Assembly (NCBI GenBank): GCA_018830285.1
Contig: JAHJSB010000055.1
Coordinates: forward strand, 124,001-188,000
Reading direction: 5' to 3'
DNA length: 64,000 bases
DNA from: Alphaproteobacteria bacterium
GTDB taxonomy: Bacteria; Pseudomonadota; Alphaproteobacteria; Caulobacterales; Hyphomonadaceae
Made by a program: the position numbers and the translations under genes. The first letter of the stretch is position 1. Each line of letters starts with the position of its first letter. Below the pieces are notes generated by a model. The model made no database searches, was not told the DNA's origin, and saw only the letters and a list, made by a program, of their open reading frames with translations. Shown here one piece after another: positions 34,546-43,020 of the stretch.

Positions 34546-36681
34546 ATGCTAGCATCATGCGCCAGCGCACCCGAAACGGAGACTTTTTTGCCCGAGACGC
34601 CTGCCCCGATCATTGAAACACAAAGCGAAGACCCGAACCTCTGGCTGGAGGCGGTAGAAGGCGAGGAAGCGCTGGCTTGGGTGCGGGCACAGAACGCGCG
34701 CAGCCTGGCCGGGCTGCAGGCCGATCCGCGCTATGCGGGATTCGAAGCGGCTGCGCTTGATGCGCTGAATTCCAAGGAACGTATTCCCTACGGAGCAGTG
34801 CGTGACGGCCTGGTCTACAATTTCTGGCAGGATGACGTGAACGTGCGCGGCCTCTGGCGCCGGACCAGCCTTGAGAGCTATGCGACCGCCGACCCCGTAT
34901 GGGAAACGATCGTGGATTTTGACTCGCTCGCCGCCGATGAGGGCAAGAACTGGGTCTACAAGGGTGCCAATTGCCTGCGCCAGATGGGCAAGCCGGCGCG
35001 TCACTGCCTCGTGTCATTGTCCGATGGCGGCAAGGATGCGGTCGTGAACCGGGAATTCGACCTGGCGACGAAGCGTTTTGTCGCGGACGGGTTCGTCACG
35101 ACCGAGGCCAAGCAGGGTGTCGCCTGGGTCGACGCTGACACATTGCTGATCGCGTCTGACTGGGGCGAGGATACGGTGACCGAGTCCGGCTATCCTTTCA
35201 TTGTGAAACGCTGGCATCGCGGCACGCCGCTTGAGGCTGCCGAGGAGGTGATCCGCGGAACGCGCACGCAGGTTGGCGTCTGGCCGATGGTCATGGAACT
35301 GGATGACGATCGTATTCTTCAGGGCGCGGTGAAGTCGGAAACCTTCTTCACCCACTCCTATTGGTGGCTGCCCGATGGCGAAGCCGACCCCGTGCGCTGG
35401 CCAATCCCGCTGAAATCGTCGCCGAATGGCATCTACAAGGGCCAGTTCCTGTTGTCGCTCGAGGAAGACTGGGCACCGGAAGGGCAGACGGAATCGTTCA
35501 AGTCGGGCGACCTGGTCGCCTTCGACGTGGACGCATTCCTCGAAACGCGGGAATTGCCGAAAGTCGGTCTCGTCTTCCATCCCGACGCGACACAGGCCGT
35601 GAACGGCGTGGCGATCGCCAAGGGCGCAGCGCTGTTGTCGATCAATGACAATGTTGTCGGTCGCGTGATGCGCCTGGAACCGCGCGCTGATGGGTGGACC
35701 CAGACGCTGGTCGAGCTGCCAGGTACGGGACAGGCCGGTATCGCCTTCGCCGACGAGCATGAGGAAGCCGTGTTCCTCAATTACGAGGACTTCCTGACGC
35801 CGGATTCGCTGCTGTCCTATGATATCAAGACAGGCGATGTCGCATCCCTGAAAAGCCTGCCCGGCAAGTTCGACGCGTCAGGCTTGAAGGTCGAACAATT
35901 CTTTGCGACGTCGAAGGACGGGACCAAGGTGCCCTACTTCATCGTGCACAGGGCCGACATGGTGCTGGATGGCAGCACGCCGACGCTGCTCTATGGTTAT
36001 GGCGGGTTCCAGGTGTCGATGAACCCATCCTACAGCCCCGTGACCGGGCGGCTGTGGCTGGAACAGGGTGGCGCTTATGTTCTGGCGAATATCAGAGGGG
36101 GTGGCGAGTTCGGCCCGGCCTGGCACCAGGCGGGCCTCAAGCTCAACCGCCAGCGCGTCTATGACGATTTCATCGCGGTTGGCGAAGACCTCGTTTCGCG
36201 CAAGATCACCATCCCCGCGCATCTCGGCATCATGGGCGGGTCGAATGGCGGACTGTTGATGGGCGTCATGCTGAACCAGCGGCCCGACCTCTGGAATGCG
36301 GTCGTGGTGCAGGTGCCCCTGCTCGACATGTTGCGTTACCATTTCCTGCTTGCGGGCGCGTCCTGGGTGGACGAATACGGCACGCCGGATGTGCCGGAAG
36401 AGCGGGCTTTCCTCGAGACATTCTCGCCCTACCAGAATTTCGATGCGTCCAGACCTTATCCCGTACCCTTCTTTGTGACCTCGACCAAGGATGACCGCGT
36501 GCACCCCGGCCATGCGCGCAAGATGGCGAAACTGTTCGAGGATGCCGGCCTGCCCTTCCTGTATTACGAGAATGTGGATGGTGGGCATTCGGCGGCGGCG
36601 AACCAGACGGAAAAGGCAAAGCGTACCGCTTTGGAATTCACCTATCTATCCGAGCGCCTTTTTCCTGCGGGTGACGCTTAG
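34546..36681 (+). CDS. Prolyl oligopeptidase family (S9) serine peptidase
   Basis: A 711-residue peptidase with an N-terminal beta-propeller and a C-terminal alpha/beta-hydrolase domain. Catalytic Ser is in IMGGSNGGLLMGV, Asp in TSTKDDRVHPGHA and His in NVDGGHSAA; LYGYGGFQVSMNPSY and ANIRGGGEFGPAWHQAG are the oxyanion and substrate blocks. The N terminus MLASCASAPETE carries a lipobox (LASC) but almost no preceding signal peptide, and an in-frame TGA lies at 34528-34530, so export is doubtful. Confidence 0.92.
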   Translation: MLASCASAPETETFLPETPAPIIETQSEDPNLWLEAVEGEEALAWVRAQNARSLAGLQADPRYAGFEAAALDALNSKERIPYGAVRDGLVYNFWQDDVNVRGLWRRTSLESYATADPVWETIVDFDSLAADEGKNWVYKGANCLRQMGKPARHCLVSLSDGGKDAVVNREFDLATKRFVADGFVTTEAKQGVAWVDADTLLIASDWGEDTVTESGYPFIVKRWHRGTPLEAAEEVIRGTRTQVGVWPMVMELDDDRILQGAVKSETFFTHSYWWLPDGEADPVRWPIPLKSSPNGIYKGQFLLSLEEDWAPEGQTESFKSGDLVAFDVDAFLETRELPKVGLVFHPDATQAVNGVAIAKGAALLSINDNVVGRVMRLEPRADGWTQTLVELPGTGQAGIAFADEHEEAVFLNYEDFLTPDSLLSYDIKTGDVASLKSLPGKFDASGLKVEQFFATSKDGTKVPYFIVHRADMVLDGSTPTLLYGYGGFQVSMNPSYSPVTGRLWLEQGGAYVLANIRGGGEFGPAWHQAGLKLNRQRVYDDFIAVGEDLVSRKITIPAHLGIMGGSNGGLLMGVMLNQRPDLWNAVVVQVPLLDMLRYHFLLAGASWVDEYGTPDVPEERAFLETFSPYQNFDASRPYPVPFFVTSTKDDRVHPGHARKMAKLFEDAGLPFLYYENVDGGHSAAANQTEKAKRTALEFTYLSERLFPAGDA

Positions 36682-36786
36682 AGAGTCTGAAAATGAAACT
36701 ATTAAAGGCATTGGGTTCCCAAACGGAATGCGGAATTTCTTTTTCCCGCACCCTTGTGTCCGTCACAATCCGTGAGACGCTAGCGC

Positions 36787-37377
36787 ATGCGGCTCGATGA
36801 ACAAGGTTTGCACAATGATGTCGTGAGGCTCGACCTGCTGGAGGAGTCCGACAGAGCGCGGCTGGGCGGATCAGGCGCCATATCGGCCATGTGGCAATGG
36901 TTGCCGGTCATTCCTTCTGGAACGAACTTCAATGCCTATTTCGATTTGATGCTGGCCATGAAGCAGAAGGGCAGCATCATCCCCTTTTCAATTACACGGC
37001 AGTCCGACGGCGCATTTGCGGGCGTGATCGCTTATCTCGATGTGTCGCGTACCCATCGACGCGTCGGGATTGGTTACGTCTGGCATCCGCCTGAAATGCG
37101 GGGCACGGTTGTGCCTGTGGCGACACAGATGGCGATGATTGGACGCGCTTTCGGCGCGCGCATGCGGCGGATCGAATTCCCGATCGCGGCGGCCAACGAG
37201 CGGGCGATCAGCTCGCTAGAACGCCTGGGCGCGCGCAAGGAAGGTGTCCTGCGCCGTTACATGCGTCTTGCCGACGGCTCATGGGCCGATCTGGCCATAC
37301 TGTCGCTCGTCGATTCCGAAATTCGCGTGGCCATCGACGTGCTCAAGGACCGCGTCGCCGAGATGCAGCTGGCTTGA
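36787..37377 (+). CDS. GNAT-family acetyltransferase (RimJ/RimL type)
   Basis: A 196-residue acetyltransferase. The fold is visible in FAGVIAYLDVSRTHRRVGIGYVWHPPEMRGT, quoted here as FAGVIAYLDVS and RRVGIGYVWHPPEMRG, followed by IEFPIAAANERAISSLERLGARKEGVLRRYM, where NERAISSLERLG is the usual acetyl-CoA-side signature. It may acetylate protein N termini or small molecules. It lies alone before the ffh cluster. Confidence 0.85.
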   Translation: MRLDEQGLHNDVVRLDLLEESDRARLGGSGAISAMWQWLPVIPSGTNFNAYFDLMLAMKQKGSIIPFSITRQSDGAFAGVIAYLDVSRTHRRVGIGYVWHPPEMRGTVVPVATQMAMIGRAFGARMRRIEFPIAAANERAISSLERLGARKEGVLRRYMRLADGSWADLAILSLVDSEIRVAIDVLKDRVAEMQLA

Positions 37378-37460
37378 CCTCACGAACCTCACATGCTTTA
37401 GGCGCGCTTACATCCGCGCAAACATGAAAAGCGCGCTTTGACTGACACTTGAGGTCAGCG

Positions 37461-37498
37461 AGGCCCCCCGCCCGGCGAATTTTCGCTCAGCGGGGCTT
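37461..37498 (+). other. Two-tier hairpin upstream of ffh
   Basis: AGGCCCC (37461-37467) pairs with GGGGCTT (37492-37498), and an inner GCGA/TCGC pair (37475-37478 with 37483-37486) closes a small loop. There is no clear T-run. It could end the acetyltransferase transcript or form part of the ffh leader, whose ATG is 67 bases downstream. Confidence 0.35.
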
Positions 37499-37565
37499 CA
37501 TGCTTTGTGCGCCGGGTTTGAGCGCCTAAGTCTGTCCTGCAGGCAAACGGTAAAGGAGTAGGCAC

Positions 37566-39041
37566 ATGTTCGACGCTTTGAGCGATCGCCTTGGCGGCAT
37601 TTTCGACGGCCTGACCGGCCGCGGCGCGCTGTCCGAGAAGGACGTGAACGCAGCGCTGCGCGAAATCCGTGTCGCCCTGCTCGAAGCCGACGTCGCCCTG
37701 CCCGTGGTCAAGGATTTCATCGAAAGCGTGCGCGCCCGCGCCGTTGGCGAGGAAGTCGTTCGCTCGGTGAAGCCGGGCCAGCAAGTCGTCAAGATCGTCT
37801 ATGACGGGATCGTCGAGATGCTCGGCGGCGCGGATGCCGAGACCACACTGCGCGTCGACACGCCGCCGGCCGTGATGATGATGGCGGGCCTGCAGGGCTC
37901 AGGCAAGACGACGACGACGGCCAAGATCGCCAAGCGCCTTGCCGAGAAGCAGCGCAAGAAAGTCCTCCTCGCCTCGCTCGACGTGCGCCGTCCGGCGGCC
38001 ATGCAGCAGCTTGCGATCCTTGCCGACCAGTGCGGCGACAATGTTTTCTCCCTGCCGATCATCGAAGGCCAGCTGCCCGCCGATATCGCACGGCGGGCCG
38101 TGCAGGCCGCCAAGATCGGCGGTTATGACGTCCTGATCCTCGATACCGCCGGCCGCACCACGATCGACGAGCAGATGATGAGCGAAGCGGCAGAAATCGC
38201 CGACATCGCGAAGCCGTCCGAGACGCTGCTCGTGGCCGATGCCCTGACCGGCCAGGATGCTGTCGAGACGGCGAAACGCTTCCACGACCGCCTGCCGCTG
38301 ACAGGCCTCGTCCTCACCCGGATGGACGGTGACGGGCGCGGCGGCGCAGCGCTGTCGATGCGCGCGGTTACGGGCCTGCCGATCAAGTTCCTCGGCACCG
38401 GTGAAAAGCTCGACGGTCTCGACGCGTTCGATGCCTCCCGCGTGGCAGGCCGCATCCTCGGTCAGGGCGATATTGTCAGCCTGGTCGAAAAAGCCTCCGA
38501 GCAGATGGACGCCGATAAAGCCGAGCGCATGGCCGCGAAGCTGAAGAAAGGCGAATTCGACCTCGAGGACATGGCTGACCAGCTGCGCCAGATGCAGCGC
38601 ATGGGCGGACTTGGCGGCATCATGGGCATGATGCCCGGTGCCCGCAAAGCCAAGGAAGCCATGGCCAACGCCAATCTCGACGACAATGTGCTGAAGCGCC
38701 AGGAAGCAATCATCCTGTCGATGACCCGCAAGGAGCGGCGCAAGCCGGCTGTGCTCAACGCCTCGCGCCGAAAGCGTATCGCGGCGGGGTCCGGCACCTC
38801 GGTCCAGGAAGTGAACAAGCTGCTGAAAATGCACCAGCAAATGGCCACGATGATGAAGAAGATGCGCACAAAGGGCGGCATGAAAGCCATGATGGGCGCA
38901 GCCTCGCAGGCCGGCATGTCACCGTCCGACCTCGCAAAAATGGGTGGCCAGCAAATGCCGGGCGGATTGCCGGGCATGGGTGCAGGTGGCCTGCCCGGCC
39001 TTGGCGGCAGCCTTCCGGGCCTCGGCGGAAAGAAGAAGTAG
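37566..39041 (+). CDS. ffh: Signal recognition particle protein Ffh
   Basis: A 491-residue SRP GTPase that targets nascent membrane proteins to FtsY. The NG domain has GLQGSGKTTTTAKIAKRL (G1), DVRRPAAMQQL, DTAGRT (G3) and LTRMDGDGRGGAALS (G4/G5 region); the M domain is Met-rich (MHQQMATMMKKM) with a Gly/Met/Pro-rich tail. Start has AAAGGAG 5-10 bases upstream. The chorismate mutase gene follows directly after the stop. Confidence 0.97.
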   Translation: MFDALSDRLGGIFDGLTGRGALSEKDVNAALREIRVALLEADVALPVVKDFIESVRARAVGEEVVRSVKPGQQVVKIVYDGIVEMLGGADAETTLRVDTPPAVMMMAGLQGSGKTTTTAKIAKRLAEKQRKKVLLASLDVRRPAAMQQLAILADQCGDNVFSLPIIEGQLPADIARRAVQAAKIGGYDVLILDTAGRTTIDEQMMSEAAEIADIAKPSETLLVADALTGQDAVETAKRFHDRLPLTGLVLTRMDGDGRGGAALSMRAVTGLPIKFLGTGEKLDGLDAFDASRVAGRILGQGDIVSLVEKASEQMDADKAERMAAKLKKGEFDLEDMADQLRQMQRMGGLGGIMGMMPGARKAKEAMANANLDDNVLKRQEAIILSMTRKERRKPAVLNASRRKRIAAGSGTSVQEVNKLLKMHQQMATMMKKMRTKGGMKAMMGAASQAGMSPSDLAKMGGQQMPGGLPGMGAGGLPGLGGSLPGLGGKKK

Positions 39042-39356
39042 ATGATGAGTACAGACAGTACGCTCGCCCAGTTCCAGCTGAACCAGTTGCGCGCCAGCAT
39101 CGACAACATGGATGCGATCCTCGTCCACACCCTGGCCGAACGGTTCAAGGCCACGAAAGAAGTCGGCAAGCTGAAAGCGCTGCACAACATGCCGCCCGCC
39201 GACAAATCCCGCGAAGGCCAGCAGATCGAGCGCCTCCGCAACCTTGCCAACGAAGCCGGCCTCGACCCGGCCTTCGCCGAGAAATTCCTCTCTTTCATCG
39301 TGGCGGAAGTCATTCGCCACCATGAGCAGATCCGCAGCGACGAAGCTGAACTTTAA
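39042..39356 (+). CDS. Chorismate mutase (AroQ type)
   Basis: A 104-residue all-helical enzyme converting chorismate to prephenate for Phe and Tyr synthesis. The pattern LNQLRASIDNMDAILVHTLAERFKATKEVGKLKA carries the usual Arg, Asp and Lys positions (quoted in parts: LRASIDNMDAILV; RFKATKEVGKLK). The two tandem ATG codons at 39042 and 39045 are both usable. Its position between ffh and rpsP is shared with Caulobacter relatives. Confidence 0.9.
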   Translation: MMSTDSTLAQFQLNQLRASIDNMDAILVHTLAERFKATKEVGKLKALHNMPPADKSREGQQIERLRNLANEAGLDPAFAEKFLSFIVAEVIRHHEQIRSDEAEL

Positions 39357-39389
39357 TTCCAGAGACGACACTTTACAGGAGTAACCCCA

Positions 39390-39845
39390 ATGTCCCTCAA
39401 GATCCGACTCGCCCGTGGCGGGTCCAAGAAACGCCCCTTCTATTCCGTCGTCATCGCTGACGCCCGCGCGCCACGCGACGGCCGCTTCATCGAGAAAATC
39501 GGTGTCTATGACCCGCGCCTTGCCAAGGATTCCGGCGAGCGCGTGAAGATCGACGGCGTCAAAGCGGCTGCCTGGATTAAGAAAGGCGCCCAGCCAACCG
39601 AGCGCGTGGCACGCTTCCTGTCGCAGATCACGCTCGAAGGCGAAACTGCGCCGGTATACACGTGGGCCCATGGCAACAACCCGAACAAGGGCGAGCCCGG
39701 CAAGAAAGCCCAGGACCGTGTGAAGGAACGCGCCGACAAGGCGACCGCTGCTGCTGAAGCGGCTGCAGAAGCCGCCAAGGCACCTGCGCCGGTTGAAGAA
39801 CCAGCTGCTGAAGAAGCGCCCGCCGAGGAAGCCGCTTCCGAATAG
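39390..39845 (+). CDS. rpsP: 30S ribosomal protein S16
   Basis: A 151-residue S16. The conserved N terminus [21 protein letters not shown] and [14 protein letters not shown] are clear. The C-terminal region (about residues 115-151) is a low-complexity Ala/Glu/Pro tail ([18 protein letters not shown]), longer than the canonical S16 of about 80 residues but similar to tails found in several alphaproteobacteria. A strong terminator follows, separating it from the inserted crystallin gene. Confidence 0.96.
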   Translation: MSLKIRLARGGSKKRPFYSVVIADARAPRDGRFIEKIGVYDPRLAKDSGERVKIDGVKAAAWIKKGAQPTERVARFLSQITLEGETAPVYTWAHGNNPNKGEPGKKAQDRVKERADKATAAAEAAAEAAKAPAPVEEPAAEEAPAEEAASE

Positions 39846-39869
39846 GTCCGGCACACAGACAGACCTGAT

Positions 39870-39905
39870 AAGGCCAGTGCATTTTTGCACTGGCCTTTTC
39901 TTTTG
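39870..39905 (+). terminator. Intrinsic terminator after rpsP
   Basis: AAGGCCAGTGCA (39870-39881) and TGCACTGGCCTT (39886-39897) form a perfect 12-bp stem with a TTTT loop, followed by TTCTTTT. This is a strong Rho-independent terminator within what is normally one continuous rpsP-rimM-trmD-rplS operon. Confidence 0.92.
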
Positions 39906-39957
39906 GCTGGCGGTCGGCCCGGCAACTGAATGCTAGGCAACGGGGAACCGTGTCCCG

Positions 39958-39990
39958 GTTCAGTTCGCTTCACTTACAAGCGAACTGAAC
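39958..39990 (+). repeat. Perfect 13-bp inverted repeat before crystallin gene 1
   Basis: GTTCAGTTCGCTT (39958-39970) and AAGCGAACTGAAC (39978-39990) are exact inverted arms around a 7-base loop CACTTAC. The right arm ends 4 bases before the Shine-Dalgarno AGGAAA and 15 before the ATG. It may act as a leader mRNA hairpin or as an operator for a dimeric regulator. Confidence 0.8.
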
Positions 39991-40005
39991 TGACAGGAAA
40001 CCGCC

Positions 40006-40689
40006 ATGACCAAATTCAGCCTTTCCCGGAATGGCGCGCTCGTCGCGGCCAGCCTTGTCGCCCTGACCATGCCGGCGCACGCCGACCGTGGGCGCGACAG
40101 CTATCGCGGTGGGCATGGTGGCGTCGTGCTGCATGCAGATGCCGGTTTTCGCGGCGAAGCCACCGAAGTGTCCGGGGCGATCTCCGACCTGAAGCCGATG
40201 CGGTTCAATGACCGGATCTCGTCAATCAGCATCCGTTCGGGTGCGTGGGAAGTCTGCACCGATGCGAATTTCCGGGGCAGGTGTGTGACCATCGACACAA
40301 GCGTATCCCGTCTGAATGACTTGCGCCTGAATGATAACGTCTCGTCGCTCCGCCCGGTCGGCTACGGGCACGGCGGCGATCACGGGCGTTCCGCCGATCT
40401 GGTCCTGTTTTCGAATGCCGACCTGCGCGGCGACCCGATCGAGATCAATGGCGATATTCCTGACCTCGCTGCCTACCGGTTCAATGACCGGGCGAGCTCT
40501 GTCCTCGTGACGCGCGGTACCTGGCTCGCCTGTGAGCACGCGAACTATCGCGGACGCTGTGAAGTGATCGCACGCGGCTCAGGCGACCTTCGCCCGATCG
40601 GACTCAACGACAATATCTCGTCGATCCGCGGGTATGACGGCCGGGACGCAGCCCGCAACGGCAATGACCGCGACTGGCGCCGTCATTAA
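40006..40689 (+). CDS. Secreted beta/gamma-crystallin-domain protein 1
   Basis: A 227-residue exported protein with a signal peptide ending at about AHA-D (residue 26) and two beta/gamma-crystallin domains (four Greek-key motifs). The calcium-binding type motif (N/D)(N/D)xx(S/T)S occurs intact in all four: NDRISS (68-73), NDNVSS (109-114), NDRASS (160-165) and NDNISS (201-206). Paired WEVC...GRC segments suggest disulfides. Bacterial members usually bind calcium in the periplasm or outside. It sits between rpsP and rimM, an unusual place. Confidence 0.87.
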   Translation: MTKFSLSRNGALVAASLVALTMPAHADRGRDSYRGGHGGVVLHADAGFRGEATEVSGAISDLKPMRFNDRISSISIRSGAWEVCTDANFRGRCVTIDTSVSRLNDLRLNDNVSSLRPVGYGHGGDHGRSADLVLFSNADLRGDPIEINGDIPDLAAYRFNDRASSVLVTRGTWLACEHANYRGRCEVIARGSGDLRPIGLNDNISSIRGYDGRDAARNGNDRDWRRH

Positions 40690-40692
40690 ACG

Positions 40693-40727
40693 GCGTCAGA
40701 CCGGTTCTCTCCGGCGCGGTCTGGCGC
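40693..40727 (+). other. Hairpin between crystallin gene 1 and rimM
   Basis: GCGTCAGACCG (40693-40703) pairs with CGGTCTGGCGC (40717-40727), an 11-bp stem with one G-T wobble and a 13-base loop. There is no T-run; the GAGG Shine-Dalgarno of rimM begins 4 bases after the stem. Confidence 0.55.
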
Positions 40728-40739
40728 TACAGAGGCGGC

Positions 40740-41276
40740 ATGAAGACCTATCCGAATGACAAACTGATCGTTGTGGGCGCCCTGAAGGGTGCCCATGGCG
40801 TGCGCGGCGAAGTGCGCGTGAAGAGCTTCACGGCAGACCCTGAAGACCTCTTCAATTACGGCCCCCTGACAGATGAAGCGGGACGGCTGGTGCTGACGCC
40901 CCTCTCGGCGCGACCGGGGAATGATCACTTCATCGTGAAAGCCCGCGAACAGAAACAGAAGGAAGAGTGGGATGCCCTCAAGGGCACCTTGCTCCATGTC
41001 GAGCGCGCGCAGCTGCCAAGCGCCGATGAAGGCGAATTCTATATTGAGGACCTTGTCGGCCTAGAGGTCTGTTCTGTAGGAGACGTTGCAGAAGGGCGGA
41101 TAAAATCGGTTCAGAATTTCGGTGCCGACGATTTGCTGGAAATCCACCTGATTACCGGTGGTGGAACCGTATTCGTGCCGTTCACGCAAGCTGACGTGCC
41201 GGAGATTGACCTGAACGCAGGGCGTGTCCAGATCCCCGACTTGGCCCAGTGGGCCGAGGCGGAAGACGATAAATAG
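40740..41276 (+). CDS. rimM: Ribosome maturation factor RimM
   Basis: A 178-residue 16S rRNA processing factor that binds S19 during 30S assembly. The N-terminal domain has LIVVGALKGAHGVRGEVRVKSF; the PRC-barrel domain has DEGEFYIEDLVGLEV and VQNFGADDLLEIHL. It is normally directly followed by trmD; here a 5.5-kb block lies between them. The hairpin and SD described at 40693-40735 precede its ATG. Confidence 0.95.
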   Translation: MKTYPNDKLIVVGALKGAHGVRGEVRVKSFTADPEDLFNYGPLTDEAGRLVLTPLSARPGNDHFIVKAREQKQKEEWDALKGTLLHVERAQLPSADEGEFYIEDLVGLEVCSVGDVAEGRIKSVQNFGADDLLEIHLITGGGTVFVPFTQADVPEIDLNAGRVQIPDLAQWAEAEDDK

Positions 41277-41322
41277 CAGGCCCCCGCCTGACGTTGTGCC
41301 GCATTCAGACGCCGTGTTCCAT

Positions 41323-41337
41323 GTTACTGTCAGTAAC
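41323..41337 (+). other. Small hairpin before crystallin gene 2
   Basis: GTTACT (41323-41328) and AGTAAC (41332-41337) form a perfect 6-bp stem with a GTC loop, 3 bases before the SD GAGGAA (41341-41346). It is the third SD-proximal hairpin in this block. Confidence 0.45.
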
Positions 41338-41352
41338 TGAGAGGAATTGGCC

Positions 41353-43011
41353 ATGTTTGCCACGCTCCTGCGCCTTGGCGCCCTTATCGCAATCCCCCTT
41401 GTCGCCGTTGGCGCGGCGGCTGCGCAATATGATGCACCGCAGGATGAAGCGGCGCTGATCCTGTTCAGCGGCGCGAATTATACAGGCGATGCGGTCAATA
41501 TTTTCGATCCGATCCATGCGCTGCCCGATATCCGGTTCAATGACCGGGCCCGGTCCGTGGCGGTCTTGTCCGGCGCTTGGGAGATTTGCGAACACAGCGA
41601 TTTCACCGGTCGCTGCGTGTTCCTGCGCGAGGACGTGCCGGACCTGCGCTACTTTGATCTTGGGGGTGACGTGTCATCGGTTCGGCCGATTTATGAGTAT
41701 ACCGATGCCGAGCATGGCCTGATGTTCGTGCGCGATGAGCGCGGCTATATCCAGTATGCCGATGCCGTGCGTTACGGGAATGACGACTATGATTACGGCT
41801 ATGGCCGGACGACGCGGGTCGAAGTGTATCACTACGGCTATTCACCCGCTTACCGGTCCTATGGCTATTATGATCCGCTGGCGGGCTATGGCCCTTACGG
41901 GTTCGGCTATTCGCGCGGCGGGTACAATACTTACCGCGCCTACCACCGCGAGCGCCCGCCGCTGAGGGGCCATTATGGCGCGCGTGACGCGGACGCCACC
42001 TTGTATGTCGACTCCAACGGGCGCGGTGCGTCGCTTGGCATCAATCGCGGTGTCAGGGATCTCAGCCGCTTCCGGTTCAATGACAATGTGTCGTCCCTGA
42101 ACATCAAGTCGGGCAAATGGGAAGTGTGCGAACATGCCAACTTCCAGGGCCGCTGCCAGATCATCGATGCCTCGACCGGCAAGCTCAACGGCTACCGCCT
42201 CAACGACAATATTTCCTCGATCCGCCCGGTTGGCGATACGCGTCCATCGACAGGCCGGCCCGGCAAGGGCGACCGTGACGGAGACCGTAGCCGCGACCGG
42301 GATAGCCGTCGTGACGGACCGCGCGACGGGGATGCAGGGCGCACACGCCGTCCACAAGCTGCAGGCACGCCGCCTGTTCGCAGCAGGGGCTCGACTGCCG
42401 CGCTGGCAGGCGGTCCGGGCACCGTACCCTCACTGCCCGATACGACCCTGCCAAATCGCCAGCGGCGCGCGACGCCGTCCTTCATTGCGCCCGACCCGGT
42501 CAGCAGAACCGTGCGTGAACCCCGGACGCGCCGCGACACCGCACGCGGTCAGCAACCTCGACGTGATGCGACCCCGGCGCCGAGCGCCGAAACGCCGCGC
42601 GTGCGCCCGGTAACCGAGCAGCCGCGACGGTCGCAGGTGCGCGCTGAGCGGACCCGCGTTGAACCCGTCAGGGCGCCGCGTTCTGAGGCGCCCCGGGCCC
42701 GACCACAGCAACAAGGCCAGCGGACCGAGCGACAGGCGCGCCAGCAGTCCCCGCGCGCGCTGCCCCAGACCCCGGCCATGCGATCACAGGCGCCCCAGCG
42801 GGCACAGGCCCAGCCGACACGCCAGACCCGGGCGCCTGTCCAGGCCGCGCCTGTGGCCCGCGCGCCCGTTCGCGCTGCACCTGCGCCCGCACCTGTGAGG
42901 GTTGCGCCGGCCCCTGCGCCGCAACCAAAAGCCAGGTCGCGTCCAAACCCTCGGTCGCCGGACGGCATGCGCGCACGCCAGAATGGCCGCGTTGGCAACA
43001 ATCAGAACTAG
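41353..43011 (+). CDS. Beta/gamma-crystallin-domain protein 2 with long basic tail
   Basis: A 552-residue exported protein. After the signal (to about residue 24) come a first crystallin module with degenerate motifs (NDRARS 63-68, GGDVSS 104-109), a Tyr/Gly-rich linker (about 140-200), a second module with intact motifs (NDNVSS 243-248, NDNISS 284-289), and a 255-residue Arg/Pro/Ala/Gln-rich tail predicted to be disordered and strongly basic. The ATG at 41353 is fixed by GAGGAA 6 bases upstream. The tail could bind acidic polymers; this is inference. Confidence 0.85.
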   Translation: MFATLLRLGALIAIPLVAVGAAAAQYDAPQDEAALILFSGANYTGDAVNIFDPIHALPDIRFNDRARSVAVLSGAWEICEHSDFTGRCVFLREDVPDLRYFDLGGDVSSVRPIYEYTDAEHGLMFVRDERGYIQYADAVRYGNDDYDYGYGRTTRVEVYHYGYSPAYRSYGYYDPLAGYGPYGFGYSRGGYNTYRAYHRERPPLRGHYGARDADATLYVDSNGRGASLGINRGVRDLSRFRFNDNVSSLNIKSGKWEVCEHANFQGRCQIIDASTGKLNGYRLNDNISSIRPVGDTRPSTGRPGKGDRDGDRSRDRDSRRDGPRDGDAGRTRRPQAAGTPPVRSRGSTAALAGGPGTVPSLPDTTLPNRQRRATPSFIAPDPVSRTVREPRTRRDTARGQQPRRDATPAPSAETPRVRPVTEQPRRSQVRAERTRVEPVRAPRSEAPRARPQQQGQRTERQARQQSPRALPQTPAMRSQAPQRAQAQPTRQTRAPVQAAPVARAPVRAAPAPAPVRVAPAPAPQPKARSRPNPRSPDGMRARQNGRVGNNQN

Positions 43012-43020
43012 GTGGGATGA

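Noticed and set aside
41353-43011. Repeat-rich 3' half of crystallin gene 2 as a tandem repeat array or mobile element
   Set aside because: The reading frame is open throughout and the codons encode a compositionally biased tail, not exact DNA repeats.
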